Shown piece by piece: positions 41,921-50,543 of a DNA stretch of 64,000 nt. The notes under the pieces were generated by a model. It searched no databases. It was not told the origin of the DNA and was given only the letters and a program-made list of their open reading frames with translations. The position numbers and the translations under genes were made by a program. Position 1 is the stretch's first letter. Every line of letters starts with the position of its first letter. Origin of the DNA: G963666895 sp963666895 (GTDB lineage: Bacteria; Desulfobacterota; Desulfovibrionia; Desulfovibrionales; Desulfovibrionaceae); the NCBI GenBank assembly GCA_963666895.2, contig CAXXNS010000009.1:62001-126000 (forward strand), in the 5' to 3' direction.

Positions 41921-43642
41921 ATGAGCACTACCAGCCTCACCGCCAAATACCGGCCCCAGACATTCGCCGACGTGGCCGGGCAGGAGTCCGTCCGGGCCAT
42001 CCTGTCCCGGGCCGCGGCCGAGGACCGCGTGGCCCCGGCCTACCTGTTCTCCGGCACCCGGGGCGTGGGCAAGACCACCCTGGCCCGCATCTTCGCCAAG
42101 GCCCTCAACTGCGCCCAGGCCCCCACCCCTGAGCCCTGCAACCAGTGCGACTCCTGCAAGCAGATCACGGCCGGAGTGGGCGTGGACGTGGTGGAGATCG
42201 ACGGCGCGTCCAACCGGGGCATCGACGATGCCCGCAGGCTCAGGGAGGACATCGGCTACGCGCCCCTGGAAGGCCGCTACAAGGTCTTCATCATCGACGA
42301 GGCGCACATGCTGACCAAGGAGGCCTTCAACGCGCTGCTCAAGACCCTGGAGGAGCCGCCTCCGCGCGTGACCTTTATCCTGGCCACCACCGAGGCACAC
42401 AAGTTCCCGGCCACCATCATCTCCCGCTGCCAGCACTACGGGTTCAAGACCCTGTCCCAGGCCGCCCTGACCGCGCACCTGGAAAAGATCATGAACCAGG
42501 AGGGCGTGGCCTTCGAGCCGGGCGCGCTGTCCATCATCGCCAAGCGCGGCGCGGGCAGCGTGCGCGACTCCATGTCGCTCCTGGGCCAGGCCCTGGCCCT
42601 GGGCGAGGGCGAGCTCAAGGAGGAGTCGGTGCGCGGCTTCCTCGGCTTGGCCGGGCAGGACGTGTTCTTCACGCTCATGCAGGGCGTGCATGAGCGCGAT
42701 CTGGCCCAGGTGGGGCACGTGCTCAAGGGCATCCTGGAGCAGGGCGTGGACCTGGGCTTCTTCCTGCGCGAACTGGGCCAGTGTTTCCGCAACATGTTTC
42801 TCATCCGCCAGGCCGGTGACAAGGCCCGCGGCCTGCTCGAGCTCTCGGACGAGGAGGCGGCCGCCTGGGCCCAATGGGCCTCGCGCTTTGAGCCCGCGTT
42901 CATCCACGCCTGTTGGCAGATGGTCCTGGAGGGCCAGCGCAGGGTCATGACCAGCCCGGAACCGGCCCTGGCCCTGGAACTGCTTCTGCTCAACCTGGCC
43001 AGCCTGGCCGATTTGCTGGACCTGGAGGGTTTGGCCGCCACAGGCAGAGGAACCGCGCCGCCCAGCGCACCGTCCACCGGCAATAGAGGGGGCGGTGCAC
43101 CGCCCGCGGGCAACAGGGGACCCGGCGGACCGCCGCCGTCCGGACCAGGCCCTGGCCCTGAACCCGGACCGGGCAAGGCCCAGGCCGCACCCCGACAGGC
43201 CGCGCCGCAACCCACACCGCCTGTTCCGGTTGCGCCACCACCGCCTGCCCAGGAGCAGACCAGTTCTTCCGTACCCGACGGGCTGCGTACCGTGGAGGGA
43301 TTCCTGGCCTGGCTGGAGGAGCTCAACGGCAAGTTCAGCGGCAGCGCGCCCCTGCTCAAGGAGATCGAGTTCCAGCTGGACGGAACCCGGCTGCTGGCCA
43401 GCTGCCGCACCCGGTTCGGCTATGACCAGCTTCTGGATTCGACCCAGCGCCAGAAGGTGGTGGCGCGCATCAAGGAATATTTCGGGTCCGAGGTGGACCT
43501 GGTGGTCAAGCTCAACGAAGCGCCCCGGCCCAAGAGCCGCGAGGAACTCATGGGCGAGCTTGGCGGCCATCCGGCCGTGCGTCGGGTGGTGGAGGCCTTT
43601 GGCGCCCGCGTGGTGGACGCGGGCCAGCGCACGAACCGCTGA
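41921..43642 (+). CDS. dnaX: DNA polymerase III subunits gamma/tau
   Basis: A 573-residue clamp-loader ATPase. YLFSGTRGVGKTTLARIFAKALNC holds Walker A, C-N-Q-C-D-S-C with the earlier Cys forms the zinc module, VVEIDGASNRGIDD, FIIDEAHML (Walker B), LEEPPPRVTFILATT and GSVRDSMSLL (sensor 2) follow. Residues about 375-450 are a Pro/Gly-rich linker to a tau-like C-terminal domain. I see no A-rich slippery site of the E. coli type in this linker, so a separate gamma form by frameshift is not evident. ATG 41921. It leads dnaX-ybaB, with recR after a repeat, the classic order. Confidence 0.96.
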   Translation: MSTTSLTAKYRPQTFADVAGQESVRAILSRAAAEDRVAPAYLFSGTRGVGKTTLARIFAKALNCAQAPTPEPCNQCDSCKQITAGVGVDVVEIDGASNRGIDDARRLREDIGYAPLEGRYKVFIIDEAHMLTKEAFNALLKTLEEPPPRVTFILATTEAHKFPATIISRCQHYGFKTLSQAALTAHLEKIMNQEGVAFEPGALSIIAKRGAGSVRDSMSLLGQALALGEGELKEESVRGFLGLAGQDVFFTLMQGVHERDLAQVGHVLKGILEQGVDLGFFLRELGQCFRNMFLIRQAGDKARGLLELSDEEAAAWAQWASRFEPAFIHACWQMVLEGQRRVMTSPEPALALELLLLNLASLADLLDLEGLAATGRGTAPPSAPSTGNRGGGAPPAGNRGPGGPPPSGPGPGPEPGPGKAQAAPRQAAPQPTPPVPVAPPPPAQEQTSSSVPDGLRTVEGFLAWLEELNGKFSGSAPLLKEIEFQLDGTRLLASCRTRFGYDQLLDSTQRQKVVARIKEYFGSEVDLVVKLNEAPRPKSREELMGELGGHPAVRRVVEAFGARVVDAGQRTNR

Positions 43643-43704
43643 CATTTCCCTTGAACACGATCCCTGCGGTCCGTTTGGGCTGGCGGGAATGTTTGGAGGC
43701 TACC

Positions 43705-44016
43705 ATGAAAGGCATGAGCGATATGATCCGGCAGGCGCAGAAAATGCAGCGCAAGATGTCGGAATTACAGGAAGAACTAAAGACACGTGAGGTGGAGGCC
43801 CAGGCCGGCGGCGGCATGATTACGGTCACCGCCACCTGCGGCGGCCAGGTGGCCAAGGTGAGCATCGACCCCAGCGTGCTGGAGGCCGGTGACAAGGAGA
43901 TGCTCGAGGATCTGGTCCTGGCCGCGGTCAACGAGGCCCTGAAACAGGGCCGCGAGGTCATGGAGGCCGAGATGGGCAAGCTCACCGGCGGCATCAACAT
44001 CCCCGGCCTGTTCTAG
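43705..44016 (+). CDS. YbaB/EbfC family nucleoid-associated protein
   Basis: A 103-residue protein with the family pattern: MSDMIRQAQKMQRKMSELQ, a coiled-coil start, then GGGMITVTATCGGQVAKVSIDPS and a helix around LAAVNEALKQGREVM. EbfC forms a tweezer-shaped dimer that binds DNA and is usually encoded between dnaX and recR, as here. ATG 43705 is preferred to the upstream ATG (43651) because TGGAGG is just before it and relatives start there. Confidence 0.94.
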   Translation: MKGMSDMIRQAQKMQRKMSELQEELKTREVEAQAGGGMITVTATCGGQVAKVSIDPSVLEAGDKEMLEDLVLAAVNEALKQGREVMEAEMGKLTGGINIPGLF

Positions 44017-44017
44017 C

Positions 44018-44137
44018 TGGCCGTTGAAATTCCCGCGAAGGCTTCGTTCCTCGCATAATTCAAATCCTCGCGTACCGTAAAAGTACGCGTCGCCTTTGAA
44101 TTTTGCTCGCGCCTTGCCCTCTCGGTTTTTGAACGGC
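44018..44137. repeat. Dispersed palindromic repeat, copy 2 (~120 bp)
   Basis: The gap between ybaB and recR is filled by a second large inverted repeat. The outer arms are GGCCGTT (near 44019) and AACGGCC; the core arms read AATTCAAATCC then TCGCGTAC on the left and GTACGCG then TCGCCTTTGAATT on the right, with a 7-base loop. Against copy 1 the inner C-A-G-G/C-C-T-G pair is C-A-A-A/T-T-T-G, so both arms changed together and pairing is kept. The shared right-arm stretch GCGCCTTGCC shows the copies are related. Confidence 0.85.
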
Positions 44138-44178
44138 CCAAGAAATAAATCGTTTCAACGGATAGGTAGGAGAAAGAC

Positions 44179-44784
44179 TTGGAAAGCCTTCCCGCGCCCC
44201 TTCGGGAGGTGGTGGAGCACCTGGCCCGGCTGCCCGGGGTGGGGCGCAAGTCGGCCATGCGCATGGCCCTGGCCCTGCTGAACATGCCCCGGGAGCAGGC
44301 CGAGGAGTTCGGCCAGAGCGTGCTGAACCTGCGGAGCAACCTGTGCGTGTGCTCGCGTTGCGGCGGCCTGGCCGACGCCGACCCCTGCCGCCTGTGCGCC
44401 GATCCTTCCCGCGACGACGCCCAGCTCTGCCTGGTGGCCGAGTGGGATTCCCTGCTGGCCCTGGAGGAGATGAGCGTATACCGGGGTCGCTACCTCATCC
44501 TGGGCGGGCTCCTGTCCCCCCTGGACGGCTGTGTGCCCGGGTCCCTGTGCTTCGACCTGCTCCGGAAGCGGCTGGGCGAGGGCGGAGTGGCCGAACTCAT
44601 TCTCGCCCTCGGTTCGACCGTTGACGCGGAAAATACGACCTCTTACGTAAAAAATATTGTCGAGGCCGAATTCCCGGGTTTGACTGTGAGCCGCCTGGCA
44701 CAAGGTATTCCCATTGGTGGGGAAGTGAAGTATATGGACAAGGAGACTCTGAAGCAGTCCCTGACCCACAGGCAAAAGGTTTGA
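44179..44784 (+). CDS. recR: Recombination mediator protein RecR
   Basis: A 201-residue protein of normal RecR length. LARLPGVGRKSAMRMAL is the helix-hairpin-helix, C-V-C-S-R-C-G-G...C-R-L-C the zinc finger, and a Toprim domain follows (LVAEWDSLLALEEM, GRYLILGG, LALGSTVDAENTT, with ARLAQGIPIGGE-like end). It acts with RecF/O in gap repair. The start is TTG at 44179, backed by GTAGGAGA 8 bases upstream and the family N-terminus. It follows copy 2 of the repeat. Confidence 0.95.
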   Translation: MESLPAPLREVVEHLARLPGVGRKSAMRMALALLNMPREQAEEFGQSVLNLRSNLCVCSRCGGLADADPCRLCADPSRDDAQLCLVAEWDSLLALEEMSVYRGRYLILGGLLSPLDGCVPGSLCFDLLRKRLGEGGVAELILALGSTVDAENTTSYVKNIVEAEFPGLTVSRLAQGIPIGGEVKYMDKETLKQSLTHRQKV

Positions 44785-44821
44785 ACGGTTTTCGGACCAC
44801 AAGCTCTTATCGGGGGTTTCG

Positions 44822-45367
44822 ATGTTAGAAATTCGTTTGCACGGCAGAGGCGGGCAGGGCGGCGTGACGTCGGCCGAGCTCCTGGCCCGTGCCGCCATTG
44901 ACGAGGGCAAGTTCGCCCAGGCCTTCCCCAGCTTCGGCCCCGAACGCCGCGGCGCGCCCGTCATGGCCTTCGTGCGCGTGGACGACAAGAAGATCCGGGT
45001 GCGCGAAAAGGTCTACGAGCCCAACGTGGTCCTGGTCCTGGACCCCACGCTCCTGGATATCGTGGACGTGGCCGAGGGACTGCAAAAGGACGGCGTGGTG
45101 GTGGTCAACACCGCCGCCGACCCGGCCGAGCTCAAGAAGAAGTACGGCTGGCCCAACGCGGCCACGGTGGACGCCAATACCGTGGCCCTGCAGGAGTTGG
45201 GCGTGCCCATCACCAACACCACCATGCTCGGCGCCCTGCTCAAGGCTACCGGCCTGCTGGGCCCGGACAAGATGGAGACGGTCATCGCCGACCGCTTCGG
45301 CGCCAAGCTGGGCCCCAAGAACTACAAGGCCCTGAACCGCGCATTCGAGGAGACCAAGGTTGCCTGA
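44822..45367 (+). CDS. porG: 2-oxoacid (pyruvate):ferredoxin oxidoreductase, gamma subunit (separate from porDAB)
   Basis: A 181-residue gamma subunit: EIRLHGRGGQGGVTSAELLARAA, FPSFGPERRGAPVMAF, VLVLDPTLLD and the late NTTMLGALLKATGLL. This subunit is needed with PorD, A and B. Here it is 12 kb away from porDAB (30.1-32.5 kb), on the other strand and directly behind recR (37 bases), closed by its own terminator. Unlike KorA (48.8 kb), which carries its own gamma domain, porDAB lacks one, so this gene probably completes it. ATG 44822. Confidence 0.92.
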   Translation: MLEIRLHGRGGQGGVTSAELLARAAIDEGKFAQAFPSFGPERRGAPVMAFVRVDDKKIRVREKVYEPNVVLVLDPTLLDIVDVAEGLQKDGVVVVNTAADPAELKKKYGWPNAATVDANTVALQELGVPITNTTMLGALLKATGLLGPDKMETVIADRFGAKLGPKNYKALNRAFEETKVA

Positions 45368-45401
45368 GGCCTTGATCCGCTCTGATCGCGACGCGAACCA
45401 G

Positions 45402-45427
45402 AAAGGGCCGGTCCGCCGGCCCTTTTT
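45402..45427 (+). terminator. Intrinsic terminator after porG
   Basis: AAAGGGCCGG (45402-45411) pairs with CCGGCCCTTT (45416-45425) over 10 bases around a TCCG loop, ending in five T. It is 34 bases past the porG stop. Confidence 0.92.
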
Positions 45428-45457
45428 CACATCCGGCCGCCCGGAGGGAGCCCTTAC

Positions 45458-47668
45458 GTGGCCGAGCGTCTGATCGGCGAGCTGGAGAGCGTGGTCTTCC
45501 GCAACCCGGGCAACGGCTGGACCGTGGCCCGCATGCGCGCGGCCGATCAGCCGGGCATGACCACCATCATCGGCCTGTTGCCCGAGGTCAGCCCGGGCGA
45601 GGGCCTGATCCTGGACGGGACCTGGAAGGAGCACCCCAAGTTCGGACGCCAGTTCGAGGTGGAGAAGTTCGAGCAGGCCATGCCCGCCACCGAGCGCGGG
45701 GTGGTCAAGTATCTGGCCTCTCCGGCCGTGCCCGGGGTAGGCGAGGTCATCGCCAAGCGGCTGGTGGATCGCTTCGGCAAGGAGGTCCTGGACGTGCTGG
45801 ACACGGACCCGGACAAGCTCCTGTCGGTCAAGGGCATCACCAAAAAGAAGCTGGCGGACATCGTGGAGGCCTGGGACAAGCAGCGCGAGATCAAGAACCT
45901 GATCCTGTTCCTGCACACCCACCAGGTGCCGCCCACCTACGCGGCCCGCATCTTCGAGCTCCACGGCGCGCAGAGCGTGGCCAAGCTGACCAGCAACCCC
46001 TACGAGCTGGCCTACGAGATTCGGGGCATCGGCTTCCGTACCGCGGACAACATGGCCCTCAAGCTCGGCTTCGCGGCGGACGCCCCGGAGCGGGTGGAGG
46101 CGGCCGTGGTCTTTTCCCTGTTCACCCAGGCCGAGCGCAACGGCCATCTGTACCTGCCCCGGCCCAAACTCACGGACGAGGTGCTTAAGCTTCTTGGCGG
46201 GGACATGGACCCCGGCGTGGTGGACCAGGCTCTGGAAGTCCTGGAGGTCAAAAAACGCGTCCACCTGGAGGCCGTGGGTCCGGACGACGACGAGGCCGCC
46301 TACCTCATGCATTTCTACCGCTACGAGCAGGAGACGGCCCGGCGGCTCCAGGCCATGATCAGCCACCCCACGCCCGTGACCCGGGCCAAGGTGGAGAAGG
46401 CCCTGCCCGAGGTGGAGAGCCGGGTGGGCATCACCCTGACCGACGAACAGCGCGAGGCCGTGTTCGCGGCCTGCGTGAACAAGGTTTTCGTCATCACCGG
46501 CGGGCCGGGCACGGGCAAGACCACCATCACCCGGGCCGTGGTCCAGACCCTGTCCGAGCTGGGCCTCAAGCTCAAGCTGGCCGCGCCTACGGGCCGGGCG
46601 GCCAAGAGGCTGTCCGAGGCCACGGGCCATCCGGCCCAGACCCTGCACCGGCTGCTTCAGTTCACCCCGGACGGCAGCTTCACCTTTGGTGAGGACAAGA
46701 AGCTCAAGGCCGAGGTGCTCATCGTGGACGAGGCCAGCATGCTGGACGCCCATCTGTTTGTCAGCCTGCTGCGGGCCATGCCCCTGACCAGCCGCCTGAT
46801 CCTGGTGGGCGACGTGAACCAGCTGCCCAGCGTGGGGCCGGGCAACGTGCTGGCCGACGTGCTGAATTCGGGCACCGTGCCCCGGGCCGTGCTGACCCAC
46901 ATCTTTCGCCAGGCTCAGGAAAGCTGCATCGTGGTCAACGCCCACCGCATCAACCAGGGACAATTTCCGGTTCAGAGTCCCCACCAGCCGCCCCGGGCGG
47001 ACTTCTTCTGGATCGAGCAGGACGACCCGGCCCGGGTGCAGGCGGCCATCGTGGAGACGGTTTGCGGCCGCATCCCCGAGCGCTACGGCCTGAACCCTTT
47101 GCGCGACGTGCAGGTCCTGACGCCCATGCATAGGGGCGAGGCGGGCACCCAGACCCTGAACAAGCTTCTCCAGGAGCGCCTCAACCCCCGGCCGCCCCTG
47201 GCCAGGAACGTGGAGATCAAACGTGGGCACACCACCTTCCGCACCGGGGACAGGGTGTTACAATTGCGCAACAATTACGACAAGGAAGTCTTCAACGGCG
47301 ACCTGGGCTGGATCACCGAGGTGGACGAAGAGGCCGGGGAGATGGCCGTGGAGTTCGACACCGGCCTGGTGCACCTGGAATCCTCGGAGCTGGACGACCT
47401 GGCCCTGGCCTACGCCGTGAGCGTGCACAAGTCCCAGGGCAGCGAGTATCCGGCCGTGGTGGTGCCGGTCATGACCCAGCACTACGTGCTGCTCCAGCGC
47501 AACCTGCTCTATACCGCCCTGACCCGGGCCCGGAAGCTGGCCGTGATGATCGGTTCGGTCCGGGCCTTCCAGATCGGCCTGGACAACGTCACGGCCGGCC
47601 GCAGGTACACGGCCCTGGCCCGCCGCCTGGCCGAGGCGTTCGACCAGAAGTCCCTGCTCGATTCCTGA
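45458..47668 (+). CDS. recD2: RecD2-type ATP-dependent DNA helicase
   Basis: A 736-residue SF1B helicase. The N-terminal ~330 residues have RecD2 helix-hairpin-helix repeats (VPGVGEVIAKRL, VKGITKKKLADI, IRGIGFRTADNMA). Walker A is G-G-P-G-T-G-K-T-T from 348; LAAPTGRAAKRLSE, VLIVDEASMLD (Walker B), LVGDVNQLPSVGPG and the final SVHKSQGSEYPAV and YTALTRARKL complete motifs I-VI. It lacks RecBC-interaction parts and works alone in DNA repair. GTG 45458 follows GGAGGGAG after 7 bases. Confidence 0.95.
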   Translation: MAERLIGELESVVFRNPGNGWTVARMRAADQPGMTTIIGLLPEVSPGEGLILDGTWKEHPKFGRQFEVEKFEQAMPATERGVVKYLASPAVPGVGEVIAKRLVDRFGKEVLDVLDTDPDKLLSVKGITKKKLADIVEAWDKQREIKNLILFLHTHQVPPTYAARIFELHGAQSVAKLTSNPYELAYEIRGIGFRTADNMALKLGFAADAPERVEAAVVFSLFTQAERNGHLYLPRPKLTDEVLKLLGGDMDPGVVDQALEVLEVKKRVHLEAVGPDDDEAAYLMHFYRYEQETARRLQAMISHPTPVTRAKVEKALPEVESRVGITLTDEQREAVFAACVNKVFVITGGPGTGKTTITRAVVQTLSELGLKLKLAAPTGRAAKRLSEATGHPAQTLHRLLQFTPDGSFTFGEDKKLKAEVLIVDEASMLDAHLFVSLLRAMPLTSRLILVGDVNQLPSVGPGNVLADVLNSGTVPRAVLTHIFRQAQESCIVVNAHRINQGQFPVQSPHQPPRADFFWIEQDDPARVQAAIVETVCGRIPERYGLNPLRDVQVLTPMHRGEAGTQTLNKLLQERLNPRPPLARNVEIKRGHTTFRTGDRVLQLRNNYDKEVFNGDLGWITEVDEEAGEMAVEFDTGLVHLESSELDDLALAYAVSVHKSQGSEYPAVVVPVMTQHYVLLQRNLLYTALTRARKLAVMIGSVRAFQIGLDNVTAGRRYTALARRLAEAFDQKSLLDS

Positions 47669-47767
47669 ATTTCCCCCCGCCCCCTTTCCAAGATGTTCTG
47701 AAGGCGTTATCTTGACCCTTCAGGTCCTGTCCTTTTTTTCCATGACCTTCAGCCAAGGAGATTCATA

Positions 47768-48274
47768 ATGCTGAGCCCGAACATGGAAGCCGCCATCAAC
47801 GAGCAGATCAAGTGGGAGTTCTTTTCAGGATACCTGTATCTGTCCATGGCCGCCTATTTCGCGGACCTGGGGTTGCCCGGGTTCGCCAAATGGATGGAGG
47901 CCCAGTACCAGGAGGAAGTCTTCCACGCCCTGAAGATGTACAGGTACGTGCTGGAGTCCGGGGGAAAGATTCGTCTCCAGGCCATGGACCAGCCCGAGCA
48001 CCAATGGAAATCCCCGCTGGACTGCTTCGAGTTTTCCCTGAACCACGAGAAGCTGGTCACCAGGCGCATCAACGACCTGGCCGACCTGGCTCAGAAGGAG
48101 AAGGACCACGCCACCTACATCTTCCTGCAATGGTTCATTTCCGAGCAGGTGGAAGAGGAGGACTCCTTCTCCGACGTGGTGGGCAAGCTCAAGCTGGTGG
48201 GCGACGGCGGCGGGCTGTTCATGCTCGACCGCGACCTGGGAGCCCGGGTCTACACCCCGCCCGCGGACGCATAG
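47768..48274 (+). CDS. ftn: Ferritin (iron-storage protein)
   Basis: A 168-residue bacterial ferritin of normal length. Ferroxidase ligands Glu17, Glu50 and His53 (E-x2-H in Q-Y-Q-E-E-V-F-H) are present, with Tyr24, a Glu in the FEFSLNHEK helix, and the QWFISEQVEEE segment with Gln and Glu. It should oxidise and store iron in a 24-mer shell. ATG 47768 has AAGGAG 7 bases upstream. It heads a five-gene cluster with a ferritin-like protein, korA, korB and a DsrE-like protein. Confidence 0.95.
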   Translation: MLSPNMEAAINEQIKWEFFSGYLYLSMAAYFADLGLPGFAKWMEAQYQEEVFHALKMYRYVLESGGKIRLQAMDQPEHQWKSPLDCFEFSLNHEKLVTRRINDLADLAQKEKDHATYIFLQWFISEQVEEEDSFSDVVGKLKLVGDGGGLFMLDRDLGARVYTPPADA

Positions 48275-48303
48275 AACCCAACGATCAACAGCGGAGGATT
48301 ATT

Positions 48304-48825
48304 ATGGAATCCTACGATTTCGTGTGCAAGGCATTGGAACTGGCCAAGGAAACCCAGGAGGTTTTCGTCCGCTCCGTATCGGTCTGCGACGACCCCCTGG
48401 GCAAGGAGACCTTCATGCTCCTGGACGCCGAGGGCAAGAGCCATGTGCAGCTCATCGAATCCCTTTCCAAGGAGTTGTCCAAGGGCACGGACTGGGCCGG
48501 GGCCTGCCGGTTGGACGAGGCGGCCGACGAGGATTTGGCCTCCAAGCTGACCGCTCTGGTGGAAAAATACGCCCCGCCGGACTCCTGTCAGACCGAACTG
48601 GGCGCGGTGCAGGCGGCCCGGGCCATGGTGGAGGCCAATTTCCGGTTCTACCGGGGATGGCTGGACCAGAATCCGACCGGAAAGGAGCTGGAGTTCGTGG
48701 GGCGCATGCGCTCCGCGCTCCGGGGCCAGATCGGCGCCCTGGCCAACCTGGAGGCCTATTATCAGGATCCCGTGGGCTGGGCCTATGACCAGGCCCTGGA
48801 ATTGTCCACGCTCGACGGAGCGTAA
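48304..48825 (+). CDS. Ferritin-like/rubrerythrin-fold protein with an incomplete diiron site
   Basis: A 173-residue all-helical protein. The length and helix spacing look ferritin-like: helix 1 SYDFVCKALELAKETQEVF, helix 2 TFMLLDAEGKSHVQLIESLS, a later helix around ARAMVEANFRFYRG and a final helix. In helix 2 the Glu and His are four apart (E-G-K-S-H) rather than three, so the usual E-x2-H diiron motif is not met, and the protein may not bind iron in the standard way. There is no rubredoxin tail. ATG 48304 follows GCGGAGG. It lies 29 bases after ferritin and 9 before korA. Confidence 0.65.
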   Translation: MESYDFVCKALELAKETQEVFVRSVSVCDDPLGKETFMLLDAEGKSHVQLIESLSKELSKGTDWAGACRLDEAADEDLASKLTALVEKYAPPDSCQTELGAVQAARAMVEANFRFYRGWLDQNPTGKELEFVGRMRSALRGQIGALANLEAYYQDPVGWAYDQALELSTLDGA

Positions 48826-48834
48826 GGAGGCGGC

Positions 48835-50532
48835 GTGAGCAACGGCAGCGTCAACATACTGGTAGGCGGCGAGGCGGGCCAGGGGCTGGCCACCATCGGC
48901 CAGACCATGGCCAAGATGCTGGTCCGCTCCGGGTACGAGATTTGCGTCACCCAGGAGTACCTGTCCCGCATCCGCGGCGGGCACAACACCTTCGCCATCC
49001 GCACCGGGGCCGAGCCGGTGTCCGGGCCCACCTCGGCCGTGGACATCCTGGTGGCCCTGGACGAGGAAACGGTCCGCATCCACAAGGACCAGCTCACCGA
49101 CCACGCCGTGGTGGTGGCCGACCAGAATATCCGGGTGGAGGGGCACCAGAACCTCAAGGTGCCCTTCGCAGACCTGGCGCCCAAGAAAATCTACTACAAC
49201 ACCGTGGCCCTGGGCGTGCTGGGGCGGACCGTGTGCGGCGACATCACCGTGCTGGAGGACCTGCTTACCGAGGCCTTTGCCAAGAAGGGAGAGGAGGTGA
49301 TCCGGGCCAACCTGGAGGTGCTGCGCAAGGCCTACGACTGGGTGGAGACCCAGGACGTGGGCTTCGCCTGCCTGCCCCCGCCGCCGCACAAGAAACGCGA
49401 GCGGCTCATGATCAACGGCAACGAGGCCATCGCCCTGGGCGCGCTGGCCGCGGGCTGCAACTATTGCTCCTTCTACCCCATGACCCCGTCCACCTCCGTG
49501 GCCCTGACCCTCATCGCCAAGGGCAGGGAGCTGGGCTTCGTGTCCGAGCAGGCCGAGGACGAGATCGCGGCCGTCAACATGGCCCTGGGCGCGTCTTACG
49601 CGGGGGCCCGGTCCATCGTCGCCACCTCGGGCGGCGGCTTCGCCCTGATGTGCGAGGGCATGAGCCTGGCCGGGATCACCGAGACTCCGCTGATGGTGGC
49701 GCTGGCCCAACGGCCCGGACCGGCCACGGGCCTGCCCACCCGGACCGAACAGGGCGACCTGTTCATGGCCCTGCACGCCGGGCACGGCGAGTTCGCGCGG
49801 GCCATCTTCGCCCCGGGCTCGGTGGAGGAGTGCTTCTGGTGCACGGTGCGGGCCTTCGAGATGGCCGAGAAATACCAGACCCCTGTGGTGGTGCTCACGG
49901 ACCAGTGGCTGGCCGACGCCTACCACTCCGTGGCTCCCTTCGATCTGTCGAAGGTGCCCGACATTCCCGGCCCCCTGTTGGCTCCGGACAATCCCGAGCA
50001 GTATCGCCGCTACGAGATCACCAAGGACGGCGTGTCACCGCGGGCCGTGCCCGGGTTCTCCAAGGCCCTGGTCAAAGTGGACTCGGACGAGCACGGCCCC
50101 GAAGGGCACATCGTGGAGGATCCCGAGTCCCGCATGGCCATGAACGAGAAGCGGCTTCGCAAGCGCATCGGCCTGGGCTCGGACGCCCTGGAACCCAACT
50201 ACTACGGCGACGACGGCCCGGACCTGCTCCTGGTCTGCTGGGGATCGAGCCTGGGGGCCTGCGTGGAAGCGGCCCAGGCGTATGGCCGGGAACACGACCT
50301 GGCCGTGGGCGTGCTGCACTTCAACCAGGTCTGGCCCATCAACGAGGTCCAGTACGCGTCCTTTTTCGAGGCCGCGGACAAGGTGGTGGCCGTGGAGGGC
50401 AACGCCACGGGCCAGTTCTCCAAGCTCCTGTCCTACGCCACCGGCGAGGTCATCACCTCAAGGATTCTGCGCAGCGACGGCCTGCCCTTGTCGGCCGAGT
50501 ACATCATCGCCGCCCTGGCGGACATCAGGTAA
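48835..50532 (+). CDS. korA: 2-oxoglutarate:ferredoxin oxidoreductase, gamma-alpha fused subunit
   Basis: A 565-residue chain with an N-terminal gamma domain (NILVGGEAGQGLATIGQTMAK, YLSRIRGGHNTFAIR, to about residue 185) fused to the alpha domain (LMINGNEAIALGALAAGC, FYPMTPSTSVA, VSEQAEDEIAAVNMALGASYAG, ATSGGGFALM, RPGPATGLPTRTEQGD). This is the KorA pattern. The enzyme links 2-oxoglutarate and succinyl-CoA in the (often incomplete) TCA cycle. GTG 48835 has a perfect AAGGAGG. korB follows in 11 bases. Confidence 0.93.
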   Translation: MSNGSVNILVGGEAGQGLATIGQTMAKMLVRSGYEICVTQEYLSRIRGGHNTFAIRTGAEPVSGPTSAVDILVALDEETVRIHKDQLTDHAVVVADQNIRVEGHQNLKVPFADLAPKKIYYNTVALGVLGRTVCGDITVLEDLLTEAFAKKGEEVIRANLEVLRKAYDWVETQDVGFACLPPPPHKKRERLMINGNEAIALGALAAGCNYCSFYPMTPSTSVALTLIAKGRELGFVSEQAEDEIAAVNMALGASYAGARSIVATSGGGFALMCEGMSLAGITETPLMVALAQRPGPATGLPTRTEQGDLFMALHAGHGEFARAIFAPGSVEECFWCTVRAFEMAEKYQTPVVVLTDQWLADAYHSVAPFDLSKVPDIPGPLLAPDNPEQYRRYEITKDGVSPRAVPGFSKALVKVDSDEHGPEGHIVEDPESRMAMNEKRLRKRIGLGSDALEPNYYGDDGPDLLLVCWGSSLGACVEAAQAYGREHDLAVGVLHFNQVWPINEVQYASFFEAADKVVAVEGNATGQFSKLLSYATGEVITSRILRSDGLPLSAEYIIAALADIR

Positions 50533-50543
50533 AGGAGGCCGAT

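Noticed and set aside
43030..43270. A programmed frameshift site in dnaX to make gamma
   Set aside because: No A-rich slippery heptamer or downstream stem is visible in the Pro/Gly linker; the frame is simply open to the end.
47699..47721. Inverted repeat TGAAGG...CCTTCA before ferritin as a Fur or PerR site
   Set aside because: It does not match a Fur or PerR box, and the half-sites are short; no promoter could be placed with confidence around it.
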